Positions 42,620 through 54,339 are shown, counted from the first letter of the stretch. The stretch is 64,000 bases of DNA from Eriocheir sinensis (GCF_024679095.1 NC_066518.1:8876610-8940609); one strand, 5' to 3'. Made by a program: numbers and translations. The notes: generated by a model not told the origin, from the letters alone.

Positions 42620-43175
42620 TTTTCCTTTTGTCTTGCCTCGTAAACACTAAGAAACAAGAGACGAGCGAAGTGAAAGTTGCACGGGTATATATTTTTTTCG
42701 TCTAATTCCACGAGACAGCTCTCACTTAATACTTCCCCGCACCAAGACATCTTCTTTTTCTTTTTGTATTCTCGTAAACACTAAAAACAAAAGAAGAGCG
42801 AGATGGAAGTTGCAGTGATATATTTTTTGGTTCTGTAATTTTACGAGACATTTCTTAACAATTTCCGGACACATAAAGACACACAAGACACCAAGACACA
42901 CTTTCTTCTTTTTGTTTTTTTCTCGTAAACACTAAAAAACAAAAGACGAGCGAGATGAAAGTTGCAGTGATATATTTTTTGGTTATGTAATTTTACGAGA
43001 TATTTCTTAACAATTTCCGGACACACAAAGACACACAAGACACCGAGACACACTTTTTTTTTATTTTTGTCTTGTCTCGTAAACACTAACAAAGAAAAGA
43101 CGAACGAGCTGAAAGTTGTACGGATATACTTTTTTCTTCTCTGTAATTCTACGAGATATTTCTTAACACGTCCGG
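42620..43175 (+). repeat. tandem repeat of about 134-154 bp, four copies
   Basis: The anchor CTCGTAAACACTA occurs at 42637, 42771, 42922 and 43076. Each is followed by GACGAGCGAG-like sequence, GAAAGTTGCA, a TATATTTTTT run, TTACGAGA and CCGGACAC. The two central copies are most alike. Confidence 0.92.
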
Positions 43176-43239
43176 CATCAAGATTGACCTCAACGCTGCA
43201 GGGAAAATGACAAAGATGAAGATTTAGTTGATTTTACTC

Positions 43240-43272
<33 letters not shown>

Positions 43273-43322
43273 CTGTGTGTCTGTGTGTGTGTGGTGGTGG
43301 TGTGGGGGGGGGGGGGTGAGAG
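43240..43322. repeat. (GT)n and GGT/G-run low-complexity tract
   Basis: About 15 GT units, then TGTGTGTCTGTG and a G run. Confidence 0.9.
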
Positions 43323-43579
43323 GCGTCGTCGGGGGAGATGGAACAAGAAAAGGCTTCGTAAAGAAAGGTTGCAAAAGTTTCCATCATTTAAAAGGAGAGG
43401 AAAAAGATAAACACCAAGGCTCCTTCATCATCACATAACAGCCTTTTGTTCCGCCGCCATTTGAGAGTCCATAAACTTCGCTTCCCTCAATGGTGGTGTC
43501 GCCCTGTGATCTCTCCCTTCTGGCCTTCCTCGAGTCTATACACACCTTGCCCTCTAGTCGTTGTTGCTGTAGATGTTCC

Positions 43580-43760
43580 TACGCCTCCTTTTCCTCTTCC
43601 TATTCCTTTTCCTCTTCCTATTCCTTTTCCTCTTCCTATTCCTTTTCCTCTTCCTATTCCTTTTCCTCTTCCTATTCCTCTTCCTATTCCTTTTCCTCTT
43701 CCTATTCCTTTTCCTCTTCCGTTTCCGTTTCCTTTTCGTCTTCTTCTTCTTCAACATCCT
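43580..43760 (+). repeat. 18-bp minisatellite (TTCCTCTTCCTATTCCTT)
   Basis: About nine copies of TTCCTCTTCCTATTCCTT with partial 12-bp units. Open in all forward frames as Leu/Phe/Ser repeats, which are artefacts. Confidence 0.93.
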
Positions 43761-45375
43761 CCTCCCCCTCCTCCCTCTTCTCCAGTTTTTTCTCATCCTC
43801 TTCCTCCTAGTCTTCCTCAGCCTGCTCCTCTAGAATCCCCGCCGCGTGCCACAGTAGCCCATTAGGCGATTACCACGACCAGTGTATCAAAGGCTGTCTC
43901 CGGCTCGAGTGTTTGTCTGTTAATGAGCGTTTCCTTAATCAAGAGGCGCCTTTAAGAAGCATGAATAGAGGTACGCCGATCCTCATCAACTCGTAGAAAG
44001 ATGTTTTAGCTATACATTCATCTTTACCTGTCAGTACGTTCACCTGACGGCCTCTATGCAAGTCTTTTTTTTTTTTTAGCCTCACAGATGTATCGAGTAC
44101 ACGGCAGTCGTCCCTCGCGACTCGTCGGCTTCCCAGAAGAGAATGTGGCTCATATCAGCGAAATATCCGAAGCTTGTCATCTTTACATTACCACGGCCAT
44201 TTGCTAGTCATATATATAATGTATTTCGGAATAAAAGCCCGAGTAATTCTCTGAAGTGTTCCTTACGAATGGAAGAAGTCGTCGTCATGTCACAGGAAAG
44301 GCTGAGGTCACGCTGCCCGCGGCAACACACGTTATCATGTTAGTGTTTATTCCTCCGTCCGGCGGCGGCAATGGGTCCACTCTTCATGAAAAAATAAACA
44401 TTGTTTTACATTTTTCTCCGCTTTCATTTTGTAAGCTTTTATCTAAGTAGTAAAGTTGAGTTTTAATGCAAGACTTACTCCGACTCCAGAGTATCATTCT
44501 ATTTGTTTTCTTTCCTAACAAATACGTTTCGCCATTAGCTTGCAACAGTTTTCTTCCCTTTGTAGCAATGAACTCCTGGCTGCTTCACATCAAGTACATA
44601 ACTTGTTTCTCTTTACGTTTACAGTTATACTTCTCTTTAACGGAAAATCAAACACTTATCTTGATGAAAAGTTTCGAATATACATTACCTTCAGACTTTT
44701 ATTACGCGGAGTGTTTTACTTTTCAAAAAACCCTCAACGCTCAAAACATTGCACTGCTGAACTCGTCAGCCTCCCATGGTCCACGCATGGGCATAACAAT
44801 ATTTTATCACAAAAAATCATATTCTTTTTATCACAAAAGGAATTAATCATGATAATTATATTACTATCATTTAAGCCTGTTTCAGTTTCTTTTCGGAACT
44901 TTGGGCTTCGATTTTTTATCTACATTTACATTTTACAAATTTCTTGACTTCAGTTTCAGGTCTCTTAAACTCACTGGCTATTTCTTTCATCTTCACAAAC
45001 CGCAACAAAATTTAATGAATTGCGTTTTGAATATTATGTCTTTATCCCTCTCTATTTTAGTGAAATACTTACTGATTCAGTATTGCTTCGTTTTCCTGAA
45101 GCCCCAAATCCTTCTGCTGTTCGTCACGTGTTGCTGTTCGTCATGTGTCTTTACCAATCCCTTGGACGTTTTAATTGAAATTCTTTTCTGCACACTCGCT
45201 TTCACTTCTCAGACGAATAACGCCGAATGATCAGAGTGACCGCAATGAGCCTTTTATTGCCAATCGCCACGCTGTAGTCACGCTGTTTGTCGTTATGCAC
45301 TCCCAACTTTACGTTCTCCTTCGATGCATGTGAAAACTATAAAGAACAATATAAAACTGTTTAAAATATCTAATC

Positions 45376-45378
<3 letters not shown>
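43761..45378. other. intron 1 stretch, no recognised gene
   Basis: AT-rich. Overlapping frames at 44466-44947 are Phe/Leu-rich by composition and not called. Confidence 0.4.

Positions 45379-45422
<44 letters not shown>
45379..45422. repeat. (GA)n microsatellite
   Basis: About 22 GA units. Confidence 0.95.
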
Positions 45423-45426
<4 letters not shown>

Positions 45427-45739
45427 CTAACTATCCCTCTTAACTTCAGCCAGTGATTGCTATCATTAACCCGTCTAATGAGCCTTAGCGTGTTAATTTG
45501 CGTAATCGCGGGCACTAAATTAGCCGGATTTAGGTAAATGTTTTTTTGTTGTCTTTTTTAATCTGAGGTAGCGTTGTGGCTGCCTGCTGGGGAGCGCAAA
45601 CAGTGAAAAATATCATTCGTTACACTGACATCGCCATCTTCCATGTCTTCTGTAAACCTTTACCGTCACTGCATCAAACACCGGGAATGCTGTATGACCC
45701 TCCTAGACTGTCATACATTTCGACTATTTTATTATATAC

Positions 45740-45850
45740 TTTTCTTTTTTTTTACAGCTAAGGAGACAGTTCAAGGGCGTAAAGAAAATATTAAAAAAAA
45801 AAATCCCGCTACTTGCTGCTCCTGAATAGAGGTCAAAGGAGCGGCCAAAA
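45740..45850 (-). mobile_element. family T retroelement tail, short copy
   Basis: TTTTTTTACAGCTAAGGAG, ACAGTTCAAGGGCGTAAAG, TCCCGCTACTTGCTGC and GGAGCGGCCAAAAAG. It abuts the duplicated block that follows. Confidence 0.65.
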
Positions 45851-45863
45851 AGATAGTAAGGAC

Positions 45864-46327
45864 TGAAAAGAATAAGACAGAGCCATACGTGAAAATATGT
45901 TCAGCGTTTCTGACTTAACTGGTGAACGTAAGGGAAAGTGTTGTCTCGCGTGAAAATGTTTGATATAGGCACCGAAACTATAAATTGATAAAACACAAAA
46001 TTCCCTATTATCTTTTTTTTTTTTTATATAACAAAGGTGACAGCTCAAGGGCACAAAAAAGGAAACAATAAAAAAAAGCCCGCTACTCGCTGCTCCTAAA
46101 AAGAGTTGGAGGAGTGGCCGAAAGAGGGGTCAATTTCGGGAGGAGGGGTGTCCAGATACCCTCCTCTAGGTTTCATTTAGTTTAATATTTTCGTACAATC
46201 ACCATCTTTTCATTTAATCACTTTTCACTGTTTTGTTTTTTACTTTACGGATCTTTTCAATCAATATTTCTTCACCAGTTTTGTTACTTTTCCAATCTTT
46301 TTAATTACTTACTGTTTATTAGTTTTT
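45864..46327 (+). repeat. direct duplication of about 460 bp, copy 1
   Basis: Pairs with 47355-47814 at an offset of about 1.49 kb. Shared runs include GAATAAGACAGAGC, GACTTAACTGGTGAACGTAA, GTGTTGTCTCGC, GATATAGGCACCGAAACTAT and TTACGGATCTTTTCAATCAA. A family T tail copy lies inside at 46015-46170 in both. Confidence 0.93.
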
Positions 46328-46550
46328 TATGCTTATTTGTTTCTTGAGTATTTTAAGATATTTATTACATTACCTCTCTGTCCTTCTATGTCTACAATCT
46401 TCTATATTATTCTCTCATGCTCTTTCTCCTACTCTTTCATCACTTTCTCTTTCATCATCTCTTTATCGGCGTCTCAGGTGTTTTGGGAGGCTGAACAGGT
46501 AGCTTATAGTATTCGCACTCCTCCCTCTTTACCTGTTTCGTCTCTTATAA

Positions 46551-46571
46551 TAATAATAATAATAATAATAA

Positions 46572-46602
<31 letters not shown>

Positions 46603-46617
46603 AAGAAGAAGAAGAAT
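46551..46617. repeat. (ATA)n then (GAA)n trinucleotide tract
   Basis: TAATAATAATAA switching to AAGAAGAAGAAG (about 8 and 14 units). Confidence 0.95.
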
Positions 46618-46979
46618 CCCTTCGTCTTCTTCCTTCTGTTCTTCCATTTTCAGTTTCCGAGTAATTTCTCAACGCTTTAATTAACCCTTGCCCTTGTATG
46701 ATGTTTTTCTTCTCCATTTCATTCTTGGGTCCTTCTCCGCCAGTTCTTTTCCGATGAGGGCGAAGTCCAGGCCATCTGTCTTATTAAGTCTGTCGGCGGT
46801 ACACTCCCCCCACCCACCCCCCACTCCCAGCACGTCACCGATATTTCCTCTGTGGTCTCTGCTTTCGCTAACACTTTTTTCAGGCTTTTGCTCTTTAAGT
46901 TGACAACCCTAAGGCGAGAAGCACACAGCGAAAATGACGAAATGGAAAAACAAAAATAACTAAACTTAGGCCATCTCCG

Positions 46980-47060
46980 TCTCACTCTCCCTCTTTCTAT
47001 CCCTCTCCCTCTCCCTCTCTCTCTCACCCTCACCCTCACCCTCTCCTGCTCCCTCTCTGA
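46980..47060. repeat. CTCCCT/CACCCT hexamer tract
   Basis: CTCTCCCTCTCCCTCTC and ACCCTCACCCTCACCC runs. Confidence 0.8.
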
Positions 47061-47354
47061 AATGCAAATCTTCATGTGAATATTAATTGATGCAGAGGAA
47101 ATATACCAATAACTTCATCGTGCAAATGTTCTAAAAAAAAAAGATGAAAAAATTGACTTAGACATGAGGCTGCGGGGTGAATGGATATCGCTTCTTTAAG
47201 GCCAGTGATTCCGGTCTAAAATTATGATCCGTAATGATTTCACAGACCGGCGACACGTTTTCTTTTACTCGGCATCGGGAAACCGGACCTGCTCTCGAGG
47301 GAACGATCCGCCGAGCGCCGCGCCATGTCCATTACTTGTGATAATAGTGAAAAG

Positions 47355-47814
47355 TGAAAAGAATAAGACAGAGCAATACGTGAAAATATGTCCCCCGTTT
47401 CTGACTTAACTGGTGAACGTAAGGAAAAGTGTTGTCTCGCTTGAAAATGTTTGATATAGGCACCGAAACTATAAATTGATAAAACACAATATTGTCTATT
47501 ATATTTTTTTATAACAAAGGAGGCAGCTCACGGGCACAAAAAAAGGAAACAATATTAGAAAAAAATTAAGCCCGCTACTCGCTGCTCCTAAAAAGAGTTA
47601 AAGGAGTGGCCGAAAGAGGGGTCAATTTCGGGAGGAGAGGTGTCCAGATACCCTCGACGTTACAGTTTGTTTAATATTTTCGTACAATTACCATCTTTTC
47701 ATTTAATCACTTTTCACTATTTCATTTTTACTTTACGGATCTTTTCAATCAATATTTGCTCACCAGTTTTGTTACTTTTCCCATATTTTTAATCAGTTAC
47801 TGTTTATTAGTTTT
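47355..47814 (+). repeat. direct duplication of about 460 bp, copy 2
   Basis: Second copy of 45864-46327, with small differences including about 15 bp near the family T insertion (47500-47660). Confidence 0.93.
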
Positions 47815-48110
47815 GTTACTCTACCCATTCTTTCAATCAATCACTCAATCCATTTTCTTCATCTACCTATCTCTATAACCAATCACTGTCCATCAATTTC
47901 GTTTCCTTACCCCTCTATTCAAGCAACCAGTTTTCATTAATTTTGTTACTTTACCATTCTTCTCAATCAATCAAAATGAATCAATTTTGTCACTATACTC
48001 ATCTCTTCAATCACTCCTTGTTCCTAAATTTTCTAACCCTACGCATCTTAACAATGAATCGTTCATCAATTTTGTTACTTTTCGCATCTTTAACAATCAG
48101 TCACTTAACA
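47764..48110 (+). repeat. degenerate 43-44 bp tandem array
   Basis: TCAATTTTGTTACTTTACCC-like anchors at about 47764, 47808, 47849, 47893, 47937, 47981, 48024 and 48065, spaced 41-44 bp, with CAATCAATCACT between them. A shorter stretch of the same repeat ends duplication copy 1 (46230-46335). Confidence 0.85.
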
Positions 48111-48628
48111 GTCGACGTATTTACCCACCGAATCATTAGCATACATATCCACGGTTGGAGCTTGCCACTTAATCACCGACCTGCTTCTGTGTGTGTCTCA
48201 GTCCTCGGGGGAGCGGCGCCAAGACAGATGCATTTGTTGTATCCAAGACCCAAGAGACCCCAGGATACAGCCTCAATATCTCTCCTCTCTCCCTGTCTCT
48301 GTCTCTGTCTCTGCATCTCTCTCTATCTATCTAACTATCTATCTCTTTCAATCAATTTAGCAACATATGTATCGATCGATTTATTACTTATCGATTTATA
48401 TCTATCTATTTCTGTCTACGTATATATGTCTCTACCGCTTAATCATAAAGAATTAGCAGGAGTGGAAAAGATAGTCTGAGATGATGGCCAGGTGAAAATA
48501 CAGACAAAGGAGAAAGAAACAAACAGATAGACAGGCAGAGAGAGACACACAGACATGCAAACAGACGGAGAGACAAACAGTGCAATACAGACAACAGGAC
48601 ACTCAACACGCCCCCCCACCCCCCTCAC

Positions 48629-48641
<13 letters not shown>
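48111..48641. other. no recognised gene; simple-sequence patches
   Basis: TCTGTCTCTGTCTCTG at about 48292-48312, a TATC-type tetramer tract at about 48322-48430, and AGACAGAC-type repetition at about 48520-48600. Confidence 0.6.

Positions 48642-48675
<34 letters not shown>
48637..48675. repeat. (AC)n microsatellite
   Basis: About 18 AC units. Confidence 0.95.
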
Positions 48676-48680
<5 letters not shown>

Positions 48681-48838
48681 GTTTTTTAGAGTAGTGAGAA
48701 TCTTCATGTCCCTCGTGCTCCTACCGTGAATGGATGCCGGGTGTCAGCTGAGGTTGTGTTCCGCCTCCCGTGTGTGAGTGTGATGTGAGGTTCCAGCAGT
48801 GCCCAAAGATCCGGGACTTCACTTCCATATTCTTTCGC

Positions 48839-49183
48839 AAGGCGGTGGCTGAGTGGTTAGCGTGCTGGGCTCACATTCACGGCGCCATGGACAACGTCGG
48901 TTCGAATCCCCACGCTACCACCTGGGATTTTTTAGTCACCGCCGAGTGGCCTAAGACTACCCACATGCTGTCCAGAAGACCATCCATCGACCCGGACTCT
49001 AAAAGAAACCGTCTAGTGAATCAAGAATGAGTTCCGGGGGGCAGCATGAGCCAAACATAACTGGCGACACTATAAAAAAAAAAAATGCCTGCGCCACGAC
49101 CGACATGGGCCGACCATCTGCCCCATGAAGAAAGTCTACCGGCGCAATAGGCAGGGATGTAAAAAAAAAAAAAAAAAAAAAAA
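48839..49183 (+). repeat. tRNA-derived SINE, family 1, copy 3
   Basis: A box GTGGCTGAGTGGTTAGCG, B box CGGTTCGAATCCCC, then body CACCGCCGAGTGGCCTAAGA, CCCACATGCTGTCC and GAGTTCCGGGGGGCAGCATG. Ends with GGCGCAATAGGCAGG and an A run of about 24. Confidence 0.9.
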
Positions 49184-49718
49184 ATGACCATGGCGAAAGA
49201 CACGAAATATAGACCAAGTTCTGCTGTGTTTCTTTAGTCTGCACATTCCTTAGTGAATGAATGAATGAACAAAGCAATGAACAATTAGGAAATAACAATG
49301 AATCAATGAATGTAAATATGAATCAACTGATAAAGAAATGGATAGATAAACAGATATACATGAATAGATAAATATAGATACATAGATATTTATATAGATG
49401 GATAGATAAATAAATAGATAGAGGATAAATAGGTACAGACAAATATAAAAAAATAGTTTGATTGGCAGATAAACTAGTCGACTAATAAATATGTTAAGAT
49501 AAATAGATACAATTAGATAGATAGATAGATAGAGATGGATTGAAAGCGATATATTTAGATCATTAGAGGGACAGACACAAACATACAGAGAAAAATTGAG
49601 ATAGATAGATAGATAGATAGACAGTTAAGGATATAAACAGGCGATAGACAATTATAAATATGTTAATGAATACACCAAATATTCATCGTCATTAAATTCT
49701 TAAAAATCATTTTCTGAT

Positions 49719-49724
<6 letters not shown>
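49184..49724. repeat. A-rich (GATA)n/(AAAT)n tetranucleotide region
   Basis: Degenerate ATAGATAGATAAATAGAT sequence over most of 49320-49640, with purer (TAGA)n at about 49514-49535 and 49602-49622. Confidence 0.8.

Positions 49725-49755
<31 letters not shown>
49723..49755. repeat. (AG)n microsatellite
   Basis: About 16 AG units. Confidence 0.94.
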
Positions 49756-49757
<2 letters not shown>

Positions 49758-49841
49758 GGCGGGGACATTACTTTCCTTCTAAGTAATTGAAACTTTATTC
49801 TATGCGCTAATTAATTGGGTGACGTATCCTTATTAGAGTAA

Positions 49842-49857
49842 ACACACACACACACAC

Positions 49858-49905
<48 letters not shown>
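49842..49905. repeat. (AC)n microsatellite
   Basis: About 31 units with one CG interruption near 49861. Confidence 0.96.
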
Positions 49906-50490
49906 TGTCTCACACTAACTAACGGAATAACTTACTAACGAACTAGCTTATTCACAACCTTTATCACTCCTTGGTAATTAAAAAGGACTACCACTCTTCC
50001 CATTGTGCAAAATATCACACATCATCTTATTGATATAACAAACAGCCGCGACTGACAACGTTGCTTCTCTTAAGGCGTTGGTCGTATGTTGCTTCCGCCA
50101 ATCATTAGACAACGGACAAAGGAAGAGAGGGGTGAAAATAAATTGGCAAATAAAGGGGAAGAATAAGGTGAAACAGATGGAAAGAGGAAAAGGGAAAGAA
50201 TAGAATGAAAAGAAGAACCTGGAAACAAGATGATGGAGGAGGAGGGGGAGAAGGAGGAGGAGGAGAGTACGTAGGAGGAAGTCTTGGCAGGTCTTGGTCT
50301 GAAGTCTTCTTTAAGGGTCCTCGTTATATGCGATTCATTTTAAGTTTTTCTCACTTACTCTCCCTCCTTCCAACCGAGAATGTGTCCTCCCCCCTCCCCC
50401 TCCATCCAAGCTTTCCTCCCTCCCTCGTTACTCCTCTCTTTCTAACTCTCTTTCTCTCCCTTCGTCTCTCCTCATCGCGTCCCCTTTCCT
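49906..50490. other. no recognised feature
   Basis: Includes GGAGGAGGGGGAGAAGGAGG purine sequence near 50230-50275, then pyrimidine-rich sequence leading into the tandem repeat. Confidence 0.4.
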
Positions 50491-50829
50491 TTCCTCACTA
50501 AATGCACTCATCTTTCTCCCATCCCCTTACAAAACATTGTAATTCTTCCCTTCCACCTTATCTTCCTCATTGCTTCTTTCTTTCTTATTCTCTTTCGCTC
50601 CCTCCGTCTATCCCCATCACGTGTCCAATCATTACCTCACTAAATGCACTCATCTTTCTCCCATCCCCTCACAAAACATTGTAATTCTTCCCTTCCACCT
50701 TATCTTCCTCATTGCTTCTTTCTTTCTTATTCTCTTTCGCTTCCTCCGTCTATCCCCATCACGTGTCCAATCATTTCCTCACTAAATGTACTCATCTTTC
50801 TCCCATCCCCTCACAAAACGCTATAATTC
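50491..50829 (+). repeat. 142-bp tandem repeat, about 2.4 copies, close to exon 2
   Basis: CTCACTAAATG anchors at 50494, 50636 and 50778, exactly 142 bp apart. The units are nearly identical (CATCTTTCTCCCATCCCC, CACGTGTCCAATCATT). It ends about 155 bp before the exon 2 acceptor. Confidence 0.95.
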
Positions 50830-50985
50830 ATTCTCACCCGCAGCTGAATCACATTTTACAACCTATTTCCATGCCTCAAAGTACCTCGTGCCTCCATCTC
50901 TCATCCCCGGGCGTGATTTATGTGGTTCCTCCCTAAAATGTCTCCCCTCACACACCTGCCTAACAGGATTCATCTCCTCCGGCAG

Positions 50986-51146
50986 GTGGTGAAGATGCTG
51001 GTGGTGGTGGTGGCCATCTTCGCGACGCTGTGGCTCCCCTACCGCACGCTGCTCGTCTACAACTCGGTGCTCGCGATGTTCGGCCAGAGCACCTACAAAG
51101 ACCTCTGGTACCTGCTCTTCGCCAAAACCTGCATCTTCATCAACAG
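50986..51146 (+). CDS. TRHR: TRH/EFLamide-type neuropeptide GPCR, coding exon 2 (TM6 to TM7)
   Basis: Encodes residues 309-361 plus two bases of codon 362. TM6 carries LWLPYR (323-328), the TRHR-type replacement of the usual CWxP, with P326 as the kink proline and Y327/R328 matching TRHR residues 282/283. ECL3 and the start of TM7 follow (DLWYLLFAKTCIFIN). TRHR has Arg306 in TM7 where this protein has K355. The acceptor is the CAG ending at 50985; an upstream CAG at 50964-50966 would break the TM6 alignment. The donor is AACAG|GTACGC. The exon is 53 codons plus 2 bases, so the next exon must start with one base to complete a serine. Open frame beyond the donor is T-rich intron. Confidence 0.94.
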
Positions 51147-51887
51147 GTACGCCAGGCAACGACGAAGTATGTGTTTCTCTTCATTGCTGTCTCCTTTTGT
51201 TCTCATCTTGTTTGTTGTTCAGCGTCTTTTCATTGCTCTTTCCTTGCTCACCCGCTTTTGTCTTCATTTTCTTGTTTTTTTCTTCTTCCTCTTCTTTTTT
51301 TTCTTTTTTCCTCCCTTCGTTTATGTCTCCTCTAATTCTCATCTTGTTTGTTGTTCTGCGTCTTTTTTTTTCTTTTTCTTCTGCTTTTGTTATCATTTTT
51401 TTTCTTCTTCTTCCTTTTCTTCTTCTTCTACTGCTTTCTCTTCTTTTTTTTCTTTCTTCTTTTTCTTTCTTTTTTTTCTTTCTTTCTTTTCCTTCTACTT
51501 CATTATTTTTATGTCCTTTTCTTCTTCTTCTTAGTAATATTCTTTTTCCCTTTACCTATTTTCTTTTCTCTGCCTTTATTTTCCTTACATCCCCAGCAAA
51601 ACAAACAAAAGACAACAATATCCACAAAACAAGCAGTCACCAGCCAGTTGAGAAAATTTACCAAATTAATTAACGTCTCCTGGAAAGAAAGACAGAAAGA
51701 AAGAAGGGAAAGACTGGTGACTAACTTCTTTCTTTCTCGACTTCTGCCTCAAGAGAGAGAGAAAAGGAAATGAAGAATAATAGTTTTGTTTCCGACTCGC
51801 TGTTTGTTGCTCTCGTCTCCAGTCTGACCACCACCTCCTCCTCGGCTGCTCCTTAACTGACTTCTATTTCTCTTCCTCCTCCCTCAG
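51147..51887 (+). other. Intron 2 of receptor gene (741 bp)
   Basis: GTACGC donor and a strongly pyrimidine-rich acceptor region ending CCCTCAG. From about 51178 to 51540 it is largely T-rich/TTC-rich with degenerate internal repetition. It interrupts the Ser codon just before the NPxxY motif (AG|C). Confidence 0.92.
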
Positions 51888-51961
51888 CGCCATCAACCCC
51901 ATCCTGTACAACGCTCTCTCAGTCAAGTTTAGGAGAGCCTTCAAACGCATGCTGTCCTGTG
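51888..51961 (+). CDS. TRHR: TRH/EFLamide-type neuropeptide GPCR, coding exon 3 (NPxxY and helix 8)
   Basis: A 74-base exon. Its first base completes Ser362 and its last base starts Gly387. It encodes SAINPILYNALSVKFRRAF and the residues up to C386. N365-P366-x-x-Y369 is the TM7 activation motif. FRRAFKRML is the amphipathic helix 8, and C386 is a plausible palmitoylation site. TRHR has a closely similar sequence here. Donor G|GTGAGT is near consensus. With 74 bases it is easy for gene finders to miss. Confidence 0.93.
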
Positions 51962-52008
51962 GTGAGTAGGGTAGTTGGTGTAGGGGGGAGGGGAGGAGTG
52001 ATGTATCT

Positions 52009-52014
52009 GTGTGT

Positions 52015-52064
<50 letters not shown>
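52009..52064. repeat. (TG)n microsatellite in intron 3
   Basis: About 25 TG units, about 50 bp after the exon 3 donor. Confidence 0.95.
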
Positions 52065-52069
<5 letters not shown>

Positions 52070-52317
52070 ATAATAACAGCAAAAGTCTAAAGGAGTGATT
52101 CTCAGCCTATCGTTACAGTTTGGTTTGCTTTAATAAGGCGAGACAAGGACAAAAATCTTATTACCAGAATCCAGAAGGTCATGACCGAATCTTTTATGTG
52201 CGCTCCGCTGTCGTTCTAGCTAATGAGGTACAAATTCCAGAGGTGCCCCAATAACCAGACTTTCCTTTAAAAATCTGCAATATAAAGTGCGATCATGCTC
52301 GAAATGTACATCACTGA

Positions 52318-52392
52318 AAGTCGGGAGTCGAACCCGGACCTTCAGAATAAAAGTCCGGGCAGCATTCCACCTCAGCCTTTGAAGAGCTAAAA
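52318..52392 (-). repeat. tRNA-like sequence, minus strand
   Basis: The minus strand has GGCTGAGGTGGAATGCTGCC (A box) and GTCCGGGTTCGACTCCCGAC (B box with a T-arm stem CGGG/CCCG). No convincing 7-bp acceptor stem. A tRNA-derived repeat is likelier than a functional tRNA. Confidence 0.55.
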
Positions 52393-52404
52393 GTTCACCG
52401 TGCC

Positions 52405-52485
52405 AGGGGCTCATCAGGGGTTCAGTTGGTATGCTGCTCAGACTCCTATTGTAAAATTCCAGGTTCGATTCCCGGCACTTTTTTC
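52405..52485 (+). repeat. tRNA-like SINE head, family 4, plus strand
   Basis: GTTCAGTTGGTATGCTGC (A box) and CCAGGTTCGATTCCCGGCAC (B box), then a T run. GTGCC at 52400 can pair with GGCAC at the end. Related to 34052-34135. Confidence 0.6.
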
Positions 52486-52835
52486 ATGGCGTTATTACAT
52501 TTTTTTTCTGACACGATCTTGCTGGTCATGGAAGCAGCGAAGTAGAAAAACACATATTAGTTCCTGCCGCCTTCCTAACAAAATATTTTCTCCCCGACAC
52601 GTCTTTGTGCTGTGTAGAAGCGGGACAGCTCTCCGCGTACCCTCCCTTATAATCTCCCTTTAATCAAGTTCGCCTCCTGCGCCACCCACGCCATCCTCTC
52701 TCTGCACCAACACCGTAATCACTTTCTTCCACATCTCCCCGCTCTGCCACGCCACTGCCTTCCCTCAGTCATGTCAATATTTTGAGGCAACGGATAGTGC
52801 CATTTCCTTCCTCTCTCTTATATTTCCATCGCGCG

Positions 52836-52837
<2 letters not shown>

Positions 52838-52889
<52 letters not shown>
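52838..52889. repeat. (AC)n microsatellite in intron 3
   Basis: About 25 AC units. Confidence 0.95.
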
Positions 52890-52893
<4 letters not shown>

Positions 52894-53170
52894 CTTATCC
52901 TCCCCCCCACCATCCCACACATATCAACGCGCAACCATACACCCCACACCACTTCCCGCCCGTCGAGAGGTAGGGGAGCCAATCCTGTGAAGAGGCTGTT
53001 CGTGCCGAGGCGTCAAGAGGTGTGGGCTCAAGTTTCAGACCTTTCTGTACCCCCTCGAGGCTGCTGGGACTCGAGAAGGGAATTTATCGAGTCAGACTGA
53101 ACTTTAATTACGAGAAGAGCGACGGTGGCCACATGAGTAATCAAGATGTACTAAAGATGTACTAATTAGG

Positions 53171-53526
53171 GTAGGCAGTGGCTGAGTGGATAGGCGGTGG
53201 ATGAGTGGTAGCGTGCTGGGCCCATATTCAGCGCGTGATAGACGACGCGGGTTCGAATCCCCACGCTACCACCTCGGATTTTTCAGTCACCGCCGAGTGG
53301 CTTAAAACTACCCTCATGCTGTCCTGAAGACCACCCATCAACCCTGACTCTAGAGGAAACCGTCCAAGTGAATCAAGAAGGAGTTCCGGGGGGCAGCATG
53401 AGCCAAGAGAAGCTGGCGCCATTATAAACACTTGCCTGCGTCATAACGGGCTGGGGCCGACTACCATCCAGGCCCCTCAAGAGAGCCTACTGGCGCTACA
53501 GGCGTACACGTAAAAAAAAAAAAAAA
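53171..53526 (+). repeat. tRNA-derived SINE, family 1, copy 4 (duplicated A-box region)
   Basis: Head GCAGTGGCTGAGTGGATAGG followed by a second GCGGTGGATGAGTGGTAGCG, then B box GGTTCGAATCCCC. The body is as in copy 3, ending in ACGT plus an A run of 15. Confidence 0.9.
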
Positions 53527-54254
<728 letters not shown>

Positions 54255-54339
54255 TCATTCGCCACGGCCTGATCACGAGTTGGACTCGCTTTCGCCAGCA
54301 GGTACCCTCACGACGTGAGCAAGTGCTCATTATCGTCGA

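Noticed and set aside
48839..48925. Functional tRNA gene
   Set aside because: A and B boxes are present but there is no acceptor stem and the sequence continues into a shared SINE body with a poly(A) tail.
50964..50966. Upstream CAG as the exon 2 acceptor
   Set aside because: Would insert extra residues before the conserved QVVKML entry to TM6 and has a poorer pyrimidine tract than the CAG at 50983-50985.
50920..51534. 204-codon frame extending exon 2 in both directions
   Set aside because: The part before 50986 and after 51146 is intron; correct splicing restores the TRHR alignment and NPxxY motif.
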